Positions 22,453-30,622 of a DNA stretch of 38,034 bases are shown one piece after another; position 1 is the first letter of the stretch; the number at the start of each line of letters is the position of its first letter. The translations under genes and the position numbers were made by a program. The DNA lies in the NCBI RefSeq assembly GCF_004799445.1, contig NZ_SSNA01000124.1:1-38034 (forward strand). Direction: 5' to 3'. Source of the DNA: Bradyrhizobium sp. GTDB taxonomy: Bacteria; Pseudomonadota; Alphaproteobacteria; Rhizobiales; Xanthobacteraceae. The notes beneath the pieces are model-generated. The model ran no database searches. It worked only from the letters and a program-made list of their open reading frames with translations, and was not told the origin of the DNA.

Positions 22453-23394
22453 ATGCTCGGTTACCTGCTTCGCCGCGTGCTGGCCGCCATTCCCGTGATG
22501 GGCGTGGTCGCGCTGTTCGTGTTTCTGCTGTTGCGGCTGACGCCGGGCGACCCCGCCGCGATTTTGGCCGGCGACAACGCCACTCCGGAACAGCTTGAGC
22601 GCATCCGCAGCTCGCTCGGCCTCAACCAGCCGCTCTACACGCAATTCTTTACCTGGATCGGCAAGCTGCTGCATGGCGATCTCGGCGTGTCGCTGATTTC
22701 CAACGTGCCGGTGCTGAAGATGATCGGCCAGCGCGTCGAGCCGTCGATCTCGATCGCGCTCTCCACCATCATCCTTTCGATCATGGTCGCGGTGCCGCTC
22801 GGCGTGATCGCGGCCTGGAAGCACGGCACCTGGATCGACCGTTTCGTGATGGGATTGTCGGTGGTGGGCTTCTCCGTACCCGTTTTCGTGATCGGCTACG
22901 TGCTGATCCAGATCTTCGCCATCGACCTGCACTGGCTGCCGGTGCAGGGATTTCGCAGCATCGCCACCGGCCTCTCGCCGTTTCTCGAGCGCATCATTCT
23001 GCCGACCTGCACGCTGTCCTTCATCTATGTCGCGCTGATCGCGCGCATGACCCGCGCCGCGATGCTCGATGTGCTTGGCGAGGATTACGTGCGCACCGCG
23101 CGCGCCAAGGGCATCGGCGAGACCGGCGTGCTGCTGCGCCACGGCTTACGCAACGCCGCCGTGCCCGTCATCACCGTGATCGGCACCGGATTCGCGCTGC
23201 TGATTTCCGGCGTCGTCGTCACCGAGAGCGTGTTCAACCTGCCGGGTATCGGCCGCCTCACCGTCGATGCCGTACTGGCGCGCGACTATCCAGTGATCCA
23301 GGCGATGATCCTCTTGACCTCGGGCATCTATGTCGCCGTCAACCTGCTGATCGACGTCGCCTACACCTTGCTCGATCCCAGAATCCGTTACTGA
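22453..23394 (+). CDS. Peptide ABC transporter permease (DppB-like)
   Basis: 313 residues. The N-terminal TM (LLRRVLAAIPVMGVVALFVFLLLRLTPGDPA) with RLTPGDP is a signature of DppB/OppB permeases, which also continue ERIRSSLGLNQPLY. Five more TM helices follow. The EAA cytoplasmic loop that touches the ATPase is visible as DYVRTARAKGIGETGVLLRH. It ends TLLDPRIRY as in its homologues. It forms a heterodimer with the DppC-like product, whose gene begins 12 bases later. ATG 22453 is chosen; GGGTGGG lies just upstream. Confidence 0.93.
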   Translation: MLGYLLRRVLAAIPVMGVVALFVFLLLRLTPGDPAAILAGDNATPEQLERIRSSLGLNQPLYTQFFTWIGKLLHGDLGVSLISNVPVLKMIGQRVEPSISIALSTIILSIMVAVPLGVIAAWKHGTWIDRFVMGLSVVGFSVPVFVIGYVLIQIFAIDLHWLPVQGFRSIATGLSPFLERIILPTCTLSFIYVALIARMTRAAMLDVLGEDYVRTARAKGIGETGVLLRHGLRNAAVPVITVIGTGFALLISGVVVTESVFNLPGIGRLTVDAVLARDYPVIQAMILLTSGIYVAVNLLIDVAYTLLDPRIRY

Positions 23395-23406
23395 GGTTCG
23401 ATATTG

Positions 23407-24294
23407 ATGGCGATCGAAACCCTCCCCGAACCCACGATCCCGATCACCACGCCGTTGCGCCCCACGCTCGGATTTCTGACGGCGACACCGATCATCGCCG
23501 CCGCCACGATCTGCCTCGCGCTGGTGATCGCCTCCGCCGTGCTGGCACCCTGGCTTTCGCCGCACGATCCGCTGCTGCTCGCGCCGGCCCTGCGGCTGAA
23601 ACCCGCCAGCGCCCAGTTTCTCCTCGGCACCGACGGCTACGGCCGCGACGTGCTGTCGCGGATTCTCTACGGCGGACGGATCTCGCTGTTGATCGGCCTT
23701 GGCGCCGCCGTCGTTAGCATCGGCATCGGGCTCGTGATCGGGCTGGTCTCCGGCTTCTTCAAATGGATCGACGCGGTCATGATGCGGGTGATGGACGGGC
23801 TGATGGCGATCCCGAGCATCCTGCTCGCCATTGCCGTGGTTTCGCTGTCAGGCGCCAGCCTGACGACGGTCCTGGTCGCCATCACCATCCCGGAAATTCC
23901 GCGGGTCGCGCGGCTGGTGCGATCGGTGGTGCTGTCGGCGCGCGAGGAGCCCTATGTCGAGGCCGCGATTTCGGTCGGCTCGTCCCTGCCCAAGATCATG
24001 TGGCGTCATCTGATGCCGAACACGATCGCGCCCTTGATCGTGCAAGGCACTTACGTTTGCGCCTCCGCGATCCTCACCGAGGCGATCCTGTCGTTTCTCG
24101 GCGCCGGCATCAGCCCGGAGACGCCGACCTGGGGCAACATCATGGCCGAGGGCCGCGCCTATTTTCAGATCAAACCGTCGCTGATCTTCTGGCCGGGCCT
24201 GCTGCTGTCGATCGCGATCCTTTCCGTCAACCTGATCGGCGACGCCGCGCGCGACGCGCTCGATCCGCGGATGAAGCAGCGGGAGGGAAAATGA
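23407..24294 (+). CDS. Peptide ABC transporter permease (DppC-like)
   Basis: 295 residues from ATG 23407; a TTG directly in front could also be used. After a variable N-terminus and a first TM (IIAAATICLALVIASAVLAPWLSPHDP), the family motif LLGTDGYGRDVLSRILYGGRISL is present. Further TM helices and the EAA loop (EEPYVEAAISVGSSLPKIMWRH) follow, then TEAILSFLGAGI and the terminal DALDPRM. Length and motifs match DppC/OppC. The double ATPase gene follows after a repeat at 24306-24409. Confidence 0.93.
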   Translation: MAIETLPEPTIPITTPLRPTLGFLTATPIIAAATICLALVIASAVLAPWLSPHDPLLLAPALRLKPASAQFLLGTDGYGRDVLSRILYGGRISLLIGLGAAVVSIGIGLVIGLVSGFFKWIDAVMMRVMDGLMAIPSILLAIAVVSLSGASLTTVLVAITIPEIPRVARLVRSVVLSAREEPYVEAAISVGSSLPKIMWRHLMPNTIAPLIVQGTYVCASAILTEAILSFLGAGISPETPTWGNIMAEGRAYFQIKPSLIFWPGLLLSIAILSVNLIGDAARDALDPRMKQREGK

Positions 24295-24305
24295 CGCTTT
24301 CACCA

Positions 24306-24409
24306 CGTCATTGCGAGCCCCGACGTCATTGCGAGCGAAGCGAAGCAATCCATCGCAGCCACGCAAAGGAAGTTGGATTGCTTCGTCGCTACGCTCCTCG
24401 CAATGACGG
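24306..24409. repeat. Palindromic intergenic repeat, CGTCATTGCGAGC family
   Basis: CGTCATTGCGAGCGAAGCGA and the matching TGGATTGCTTCGTCGCTACG with CTCGCAATGACG at the end form long imperfect arms. A short extra copy of CGTCATTGCGAG stands at its 5' side. It lies between the DppC-like permease and ATPase genes and its 3' end is 10 bases from the ATPase ATG, so it will be in the transcript. The same family occurs at 26076-26284. Confidence 0.75.
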
Positions 24410-24418
24410 AGGAGAGAG

Positions 24419-26074
24419 ATGAGCACGACAACCGCCCCCGTCCTCGATATCGACAACCTCGTCGTCAGTCTCGGCAAGGAGCCGAAAGCCCCGCGCGTCC
24501 TTGATGGCGTCTCGCTGCAGGTGCGCGAGCGCGAGACACTGTGCCTGGTCGGCGAGAGCGGATCGGGCAAGTCGGTGACATCGCTGACCGTCATGGGGCT
24601 GCTGCAAAAGGGCTCGCTGGTCGCCTCAGCCGGCAGCGTCAAACTGGTCGGCGAAGAACTGCTCACCGCTAGCGACCGCCGGCTCCGGCAGTTGCGCGCC
24701 ACCACCATGGCGATGATTTTCCAGGAGCCGATGACCGCGCTCAACCCGGTGGTGCCGGTCGGCCGCCAGATCGACGAAGTGCTGCGCGTCCACACCTCAC
24801 TCGATGCCCGCGCGCGGCGCCGGCGCATCCTCGCCATGATGGAACAGGTGCGGCTGCCCGAGGTCGAACGGATCTTTGCCTCCTATCCGCACCGGCTGTC
24901 GGGCGGTCAGCGCCAGCGCATCATGATCGCGATGGCGCTGGTGCTGGAGCCGAAGCTCCTGATCGCCGACGAGCCGACCACGGCACTCGACGTCACCACG
25001 CAAAAGCAGATTCTCACGCTGATCCGCGACCTGCAGCGCGATCACGGCACGGCGGTGCTGTTCATCACCCACGACATGGGCGTGGTCGCGGAGATCGCCG
25101 ACCGGGTGGCAGTGATGCGCCAGGGACGGTTGGTCGAGACCGGAACACTTCCTACCATCCTGCGTACGCCGGCGATGGAATATACCCGCAACCTGCTCTC
25201 GGCGGTGCCGAGCCTGGTGCCGCGCACGCCACGCCCGGAATCGCGGGAGGCCGTGGTGCTGGAAACCAACGAACTCGGCAAGGTCTATCGCGAACGCTCG
25301 TTCTTCGGCCGCGCCCGCGAAGTCGCGGCGGCGAAAGACGTCACGTTGACGCTGCGCAAGGGCCGCACGCTCGGCATCGTCGGCGAGAGCGGCTCCGGCA
25401 AATCGACGGTGGCGCGCTGCATCGTCCGCCTGATCGATCCGACCTCCGGCGGCATTCGGCTGGCGGGGCGCGAAATCTCCGAACTGTCGCGCCGGCTGTT
25501 GCAGCCGCACCGCAAGAAGATCCAGATCATCTTCCAGGACCCCTATCGATCGCTCAATCCGCGCATCACCATCGGCGAGACCATCGCCGAGGGGCCGATC
25601 AATTACGGCATGCCGCGCACCCAGGCGCTGGCCAAGGCGCGCGAGCTGCTCGAACTGGTCGACCTGCCCGTTGATGCGATTTCACGCTATCCGCACCAAT
25701 TCTCCGGCGGCCAGCGCCAGCGCATTGCGATTGCGCGTGCGCTGGCGCTCGATCCCGACGTGCTGGTGGCGGACGAAGCGGTCTCGGCGCTCGACGTCTC
25801 GGTGCAGGCGCAGGTATTGGAGCTGCTCGACGAAATCCAGACCCGGCTCGGCATCGCGCTGTTGTTCATCACCCACGACCTGCGGGTCGCCGCCCAAATC
25901 TGCGACGACGTCGCCGTGATGCAGCATGGCCGCATCGTCGAACAGGGCCCGGCGGCGCTGATCCTGACAAATCCGCAACAAGCCTATACCCGGGCGCTGC
26001 TTGACGCCGCCCCTGGACGGGGGTGGGATTTTGCGAATTTCCGGCCGGTTGCGATACTCGGGGCCGCAGAATAA
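24419..26074 (+). CDS. Peptide ABC transporter double ATPase (DppD-DppF fusion type)
   Basis: 551 residues with two full nucleotide-binding domains in one chain. The first has Walker A GESGSGKS (about 45-52), Q-loop IFQEPMTALNP, signature LSGGQRQR and Walker B LLIADEPTTALD. The second has Walker A GESGSGKS (about 321-328), IIFQDPYRSLNP, FSGGQRQR, and VLVADEAVSALD, in which the usual Pro after Glu is replaced by Ala, as is common in DppF-like domains. Such fusions (GsiA type) replace the DppD/DppF pair. It drives the permease dimer at 22453-24294. GGAGAG precedes the ATG. Confidence 0.95.
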   Translation: MSTTTAPVLDIDNLVVSLGKEPKAPRVLDGVSLQVRERETLCLVGESGSGKSVTSLTVMGLLQKGSLVASAGSVKLVGEELLTASDRRLRQLRATTMAMIFQEPMTALNPVVPVGRQIDEVLRVHTSLDARARRRRILAMMEQVRLPEVERIFASYPHRLSGGQRQRIMIAMALVLEPKLLIADEPTTALDVTTQKQILTLIRDLQRDHGTAVLFITHDMGVVAEIADRVAVMRQGRLVETGTLPTILRTPAMEYTRNLLSAVPSLVPRTPRPESREAVVLETNELGKVYRERSFFGRAREVAAAKDVTLTLRKGRTLGIVGESGSGKSTVARCIVRLIDPTSGGIRLAGREISELSRRLLQPHRKKIQIIFQDPYRSLNPRITIGETIAEGPINYGMPRTQALAKARELLELVDLPVDAISRYPHQFSGGQRQRIAIARALALDPDVLVADEAVSALDVSVQAQVLELLDEIQTRLGIALLFITHDLRVAAQICDDVAVMQHGRIVEQGPAALILTNPQQAYTRALLDAAPGRGWDFANFRPVAILGAAE

Positions 26075-26075
26075 C

Positions 26076-26284
26076 CGTCATTGCGAGCCAACGGGTCGCG
26101 CGGATGCGCGCCCGATGACAGGCTCCGCGAAGCAATCCATATTGCCCCGGCACCGAGATGGATTGCTTCGTCGCTTACGCTCCCGTGCGCAAACGCTTCG
26201 CGTTTGTCGCAGGCAATGACGGGAGCCGCGACGCGTCATGCAAAACTGGATTGCTTCGTCGCTTGCGCTTCTCGCAATAGCGAG
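26076..26284. repeat. Composite intergenic repeat: CGTCATTGCGAGC family with nested modules
   Basis: The outer arms are CGTCATTGCGAGC and GGCAATGACGGG. At 26088-26129 a GC-rich hairpin module beginning CCAACGGGTC and ending GGCTCCGCG interrupts the sequence right where the plain copy at 24306-24409 reads GCGAGCGAAGC. A second hairpin (AAACGCTTCGCGTTT near 26191-26205) lies at the 3' side, and a partial third arm runs to 26284. It separates the ATPase gene from the M81 peptidase gene. Confidence 0.75.
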
Positions 26285-26321
26285 TCTAACGTCGCACGCG
26301 AACACCCGATGAGGGAACTTG

Positions 26322-27857
26322 ATGACCCGTATCGCCGTCGGCGGCTTCCTGCACGAGACCAACACCTTCGCGCCGACCAAGGCGGGCTATGCCGACTTCG
26401 TGCATGGCGGCGGCTGGCCGGCGATGACGCAAGGCGCCGACGTGCTCAAGACCCTGCGTAACATCAATGTCGGGTTATCAGGCTTTGTCGGAGCCGCGGA
26501 AGCCCAAGCCTGGGAACTGGTGCCGACGATCTTTGCCGCCGCCAGCCCCTCGGCCCATGTGACCGAGGACGCCTATGAGCGCATCGCGGGGGTGATGGTG
26601 GACGGCATCAGAAATGCCGGACCGCTCGATGCGGTCTATCTGGATCTGCACGGCGCCATGGTGGCCGAGCATCTCGACGACGGCGAAGGTGAAATCCTGG
26701 CCCGCGTGCGCGCGGTGATCGGCAATGACCTGCCGCTGGTGGTCAGCCTCGACCTGCACGCCAACGTGACGCCCGAGATGGTGGAGCGAGCGGATGCGCT
26801 GATTGCCTACCGCACCTACCCTCACACCGATATGGCCGACACCGGCCGCGCCGCCGCGCGCCACCTCGCGCAGCTGCTCAAGACAAGGAAAAAACTGGCA
26901 AAAGCGTTCCGCCAATTGCCGTTCCTGATCCCGATCAGCTGGCAATGCAGCAGCGATCAGCCCGCCATGGGCATCTACCGGAAACTGGCGGCGATGCAGA
27001 ACGAGGCGGTGCCGACGCTGTCGTTCTGCCCGGGATTTCCGGCGGCGGACTTCTTTCACTGCGGACCGAGCGTGTTCGCCTATGGCCAAACGCAAACCGA
27101 TGCCGACAAGGCCGCGGACAAACTTGCCGCGCTGATCGAAAGCCATGAGAATGATTTCGACGGCCGCATCTACAGCCCCGACGAGGGCGTGCGCCTTGCG
27201 ATGGAACTGGCGAAAACCGCCAGCAAACCCATTGTCATCGCCGACACCCAGGACAATCCGGGCGCGGGCGGCGATTCCGATACCACAGGCATGTTGCGGG
27301 CGCTGGTCCGCAACAAGGCGACGCGGGCGGCGATCGGCGCGATCTATGATCCGGCCTCGGCCAGGGCCGCCCATGCCGCGGGCGTTGGCGCTACCGTTAA
27401 GCTCGCGCTCGGCGGCAAGTCGGGCATACCGGGCGATGCGCCATACCAGGAAACTTTCGTGGTGGAGAAATTGTCCGACGGACAATTCGTGGCGCCCGGT
27501 CCTTATTACGGTGGCCGCGACATGGACATGGGACCCTCGGCGGCGTTGCGGATCGGCGGCGTGCGCGTGGTCGTGAGCTCGCACAAGGCGCAGCTGGCGG
27601 ACCAGTCGATGTTTCGCTATGTCGGCATCGAACCAACGGCGCAGGCGATCCTGGTCAACAAGAGTTCGGTGCATTTCCGCGCCGATTTCGAGCCGATCGC
27701 CGCAACGCTCCTGATCTGCGCCGCCCCCGGCGCGATGCCCGCCGACTCCTCAACACTGCCCTGGACAAAGTTGCGCCCAGGCCTTCGTCTCAAGCCGAAC
27801 GGCCCCGCCTTCGTCCCTCCCCTCAAGTCACGTTCCCACTCCCCCGCCATCGGATAA
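26322..27857 (+). CDS. M81 family metallopeptidase (MlrC-like)
   Basis: 511 residues. The N-terminus IAVGGFLHETNTFAPTKAGY is the family start, with the HETN zinc-ligand motif. The next conserved segments are DAVYLDLHGAMV and VVSLDLHANVTPEM, followed by YRTYPHTDMADTG. The C-terminal half has DTQDNPGAGGDSDTTG and VVSSHKAQ. Family members (DUF1485/MlrC) hydrolyse linear peptide products such as those of microcystin, but most genomic members have unknown substrates and occur next to peptide transporters, as here. The last 35 residues after about 475 are Pro/Lys-rich and not typical of the family. The M20D gene follows after five bases. Confidence 0.9.
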   Translation: MTRIAVGGFLHETNTFAPTKAGYADFVHGGGWPAMTQGADVLKTLRNINVGLSGFVGAAEAQAWELVPTIFAAASPSAHVTEDAYERIAGVMVDGIRNAGPLDAVYLDLHGAMVAEHLDDGEGEILARVRAVIGNDLPLVVSLDLHANVTPEMVERADALIAYRTYPHTDMADTGRAAARHLAQLLKTRKKLAKAFRQLPFLIPISWQCSSDQPAMGIYRKLAAMQNEAVPTLSFCPGFPAADFFHCGPSVFAYGQTQTDADKAADKLAALIESHENDFDGRIYSPDEGVRLAMELAKTASKPIVIADTQDNPGAGGDSDTTGMLRALVRNKATRAAIGAIYDPASARAAHAAGVGATVKLALGGKSGIPGDAPYQETFVVEKLSDGQFVAPGPYYGGRDMDMGPSAALRIGGVRVVVSSHKAQLADQSMFRYVGIEPTAQAILVNKSSVHFRADFEPIAATLLICAAPGAMPADSSTLPWTKLRPGLRLKPNGPAFVPPLKSRSHSPAIG

Positions 27858-27862
27858 CAGAC

Positions 27863-29035
27863 ATGCCCACACTCGATCGCATCGAAGGCTTTGCCGACGA
27901 ACTCACCGCCATCCGCCGGGATCTGCATGCCCATCCGGAGATCGGATTCGAGGAAGTCCGCACCTCGGGGATTGTCGCCGAAAAGCTCACGCAATGGGGG
28001 ATCGAGGTTCATCGCGGGCTCGGCGGCACCGGCGTGGTCGGCGTGCTCAAGGGCAACGGTTCCGGTTCCAGGCGGATCGGGCTTCGCGCCGATATGGACG
28101 CGCTGCCGATGGAGGAAAACACCAATCTGAAGTGGCGCTCGACCATTCCCGGCCGCTTCCACGGCTGCGGCCATGATGGCCATACCACCATTTTGTTGGG
28201 CACCGCGCGCTATCTGGCCGAGACCCGCAATTTCGACGGCACCGTGCATTTCATTTTCCAGCCGGCCGAAGAAGGCCTCGGCGGCGCGCGTGCCATGATC
28301 AAGGACGGGCTGTTCGAGAAATTCCCCTGCGACGAGATTTACGGACTGCACAACGCGCCCGACCTCGATCACGGCGAGCTCGCGATCCTTCCCGGACCGG
28401 CGATGGCGGGCGCCGACTTCTTCGACATCACGATATCGGGCTACGGCGCGCACGGCGCCATGCCGGAACGCTCGAAGGACCCGGTTGTGATCGCGATGAC
28501 GCTCGGACAGGCGCTGCAGACCGTCGTCAGCCGCAATGTCGAGCCGACGCAGGCGGCGGTGCTGTCGATCACGCAGATCCATGCCGGCTCCGCCTATAAT
28601 GTGATCCCGGGCGAAGCAAAACTCGCCGGCACCGTGCGCGCCTTTTCCGACGAGGTGCGTGCCTTGATCCGCGAGCGGATGCGGGCGATCTGCGCCGGCA
28701 TCGCCGGCGCCTTCCAGGTCGAGATCGATGTCGACATCCGCGACATCTTCAGCGTGCTGGTGAACCGCGAGGAACACTCCCAGGTGGTCGCGGACGTGGC
28801 GCGAACGGTCGTCGACCCCGCCAAGGTCATCACCCGCTCGCGACCGAAGATGGGCAGCGAGGACTTCGCCGACATGCTGCACGCGGTGCCCGGCGCCTAT
28901 TTCTGGCTCGGCCATGACGGCTCGGTGCCCGTGCACAATCCCGGCTTCACGCTCGACGACAAGATTCTCCCGATTGGAGCCAGCATGTTCGCGCGCATCA
29001 TCGAAACCCGTTTGCCGGCAGCCAGCCATGCGTGA
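27863..29035 (+). CDS. M20D family amidohydrolase (hippurate hydrolase/aminoacylase-like)
   Basis: 390 residues. RRDLHAHPEIGFEE (about 18-31) opens the family. The metal ligands Cys102 and His104 (HGCGHDGH) and Glu136/137 (QPAEEGLGGARAM) are present, with further His in YGLHNAPDL and a later His near the C-terminus (GHDGSVPVHNPGF). Enzymes of this group (HipO/AbgA/aminoacylase) release the acyl group from N-acyl amino acids or p-aminobenzoyl-glutamate. Cytosolic. Its end overlaps the amidase start by eight bases, so both are translated from one message. The substrate is likely a product of the earlier hydrolases, an inference from gene order only. Confidence 0.93.
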   Translation: MPTLDRIEGFADELTAIRRDLHAHPEIGFEEVRTSGIVAEKLTQWGIEVHRGLGGTGVVGVLKGNGSGSRRIGLRADMDALPMEENTNLKWRSTIPGRFHGCGHDGHTTILLGTARYLAETRNFDGTVHFIFQPAEEGLGGARAMIKDGLFEKFPCDEIYGLHNAPDLDHGELAILPGPAMAGADFFDITISGYGAHGAMPERSKDPVVIAMTLGQALQTVVSRNVEPTQAAVLSITQIHAGSAYNVIPGEAKLAGTVRAFSDEVRALIRERMRAICAGIAGAFQVEIDVDIRDIFSVLVNREEHSQVVADVARTVVDPAKVITRSRPKMGSEDFADMLHAVPGAYFWLGHDGSVPVHNPGFTLDDKILPIGASMFARIIETRLPAASHA

Positions 29036-30446
29036 TGAAACCTCGCCGGATGGCGTGTCAGCCCTGCACGATCTCAGCGCCGTCGACCTGATTGCGGGCT
29101 TTCGCGCCAGTCAGTTCTCGCCTTCAGAGGTGCTGGAGGATGTCCTGGCCCATATCGCGGTGTGGGAGCCGCACATCAAGGCGCTCTACGCATTCGATCC
29201 GCAAGGCGCGCGCGCCGCCGCAAAGGCCTCGACCGAGCGCTGGCAAAAGGGCGCGCCGATGGGCCCGCTCGACGGCGTTCCCGTCACCATCAAGGACAAC
29301 ATCGCCACCAGGGGCGTGCCGGTGCCACTCGGCGCGGCCACCACTAAACTGCTGCCAGCGGCCGTGGATGCGCCGCCGGCGGCACGGCTGCGCGAAGCGG
29401 GTGCGATCATTTTCTCCAAAACCACCATGCCGGACTACGGCATGCTGTCATCGGGCCTCTCCAGCTTCCATCCCCTCACCCGCAATCCCTGGGACCTCAG
29501 CAAAAACCCCGGTGGCTCCAGCGCCGGCGCTGGTGCGGCGGGTGCGGCGGGCTACGGCCCGCTGCATCTTGGCACCGATATCGGCGGCTCGGTGCGGCTG
29601 CCTTCGTGCTGGTGCGGTCTGGTCGGGCTGAAGCCGAGTCTCGGGCGGGTTCCGGTCGAGCCGCCCTATGTCGGCCGTGTCGCCGGGCCGATGACCCGCA
29701 CCGTCGATGACGCCGCCTTGATGATGAGCGTGCTGTCGCGGCCCGATCGCCGCGACGGCATGAGCCTGCCGCCGGACAACATCAACTGGAAGGCGCCTGA
29801 CAAATCCCCGCGCAAATTGCGCATCGGGTTGATGCTCGATCTCGGCGTCGGCCAGGCGCTGGAGCAGAACGTCCGCGATGTCGCGGTGAAGGCGGCGAAG
29901 GCGTTCGAGTCCGCCGGTGCCGTCGTCACCGAGGTCAAGGGCATCCTGACGCGCGAGATGCTCGACGGGCTCGACAATTTCTGGCGCGCGCGCCTGTGGG
30001 ACGATCTTTCGAAGCTTGCGCCGGCCGAACGCGGCAAGGCACTGCCCTATATCCTCAGATGGGCCGAGCACGGTGCGAAGCTGTCCGGCGTCGAGGTGAT
30101 CAGGGGTTTCAACGCCACCATGGCGATCCGCGCGGCCGCGGGAAAACTGTTCGCCGAACTCGATTACGTCATCTCGCCGGTTTCGCCGGTGGTGAAGTTC
30201 GCCGCCGAACTGGCCGCTCCCCTGAACGATCCAGACAAACCATTCGAGCATATCTGCTACACCGTGCCGTGGAACATGGCGGAAAATCCCGCGGTCTCGA
30301 TCAACGGTGGATATGACGCCACGGGTTTTCCGATCGGGGTGCAGATCATTGGCCGCCGCTTCGACGATATCGGCGTGCTCGGCATGGCCAAGGCATTCGA
30401 GGGCCTGCGGGGCGCGCAACGGCCGTGGCCGAAGCTGCCGAAGTAA
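29028..30446 (+). CDS. Amidase (amidase signature family)
   Basis: 472 residues from the ATG at 29028, inside the last codons of the upstream gene. The Ser-cisSer-Lys triad is readable: Lys89 (VPVTIKDNIATRG), Ser164 (NPGGSSAG) and Ser188 (DIGGSVRLPS), with the spacings of 75 and 24 typical of this family. The GGSS box reads GGSSAGAGAA where GGSSGG is more usual. The C-terminal half (PWNMAENPAVSIN, GVQIIGRRFDD) is normal. It hydrolyses a carboxamide to a carboxylate and ammonia. The coupling to the M20D gene suggests it acts on the same molecule. Confidence 0.93.
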   Translation: MRDETSPDGVSALHDLSAVDLIAGFRASQFSPSEVLEDVLAHIAVWEPHIKALYAFDPQGARAAAKASTERWQKGAPMGPLDGVPVTIKDNIATRGVPVPLGAATTKLLPAAVDAPPAARLREAGAIIFSKTTMPDYGMLSSGLSSFHPLTRNPWDLSKNPGGSSAGAGAAGAAGYGPLHLGTDIGGSVRLPSCWCGLVGLKPSLGRVPVEPPYVGRVAGPMTRTVDDAALMMSVLSRPDRRDGMSLPPDNINWKAPDKSPRKLRIGLMLDLGVGQALEQNVRDVAVKAAKAFESAGAVVTEVKGILTREMLDGLDNFWRARLWDDLSKLAPAERGKALPYILRWAEHGAKLSGVEVIRGFNATMAIRAAAGKLFAELDYVISPVSPVVKFAAELAAPLNDPDKPFEHICYTVPWNMAENPAVSINGGYDATGFPIGVQIIGRRFDDIGVLGMAKAFEGLRGAQRPWPKLPK

Positions 30447-30454
30447 ACTACTTT

Positions 30455-30590
30455 CGTCATTCCGGGATCCGCCACTTGGCGCAGGCCCGGAATCCATAAC
30501 CACGATCGGGAGTATGGATTCCGGGCTCGCGCGGAGCCTGTCATCGGGCCGCGCTTTGCGCGGACCCGTTGGCGCGCCCCGGAATGACGG
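30455..30590. repeat. Composite intergenic repeat: CGTCATTCCGGG family with the nested 43-nt module
   Basis: The outer arms CGTCATTCCGGG and CCCCGGAATGACG match the element at 7215-7322. Inner arms CCCGGAATCCATA and TATGGATTCCGGG form a second stem. Near the 3' end, 30530-30572 (beginning CGCGGAGCCTGTC, ending CCCGTTGG) is the reverse complement of the module found at 26088-26129 in a different family. It lies between the amidase and enoyl-CoA hydratase genes. Confidence 0.8.
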
Positions 30591-30622
30591 CTTCAAAAAC
30601 AACAACCGCAGAGGAAACCCCG

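Noticed and set aside
26322..27857. Microcystin degradation locus
   Set aside because: Only the MlrC-like family is present. MlrA, MlrB and MlrD are missing, and most M81 proteins have unknown substrates.
27617..29029. Open frame of about 470 codons on the minus strand
   Set aside because: It is antisense to the M20D gene, whose metal-binding residues are all present.
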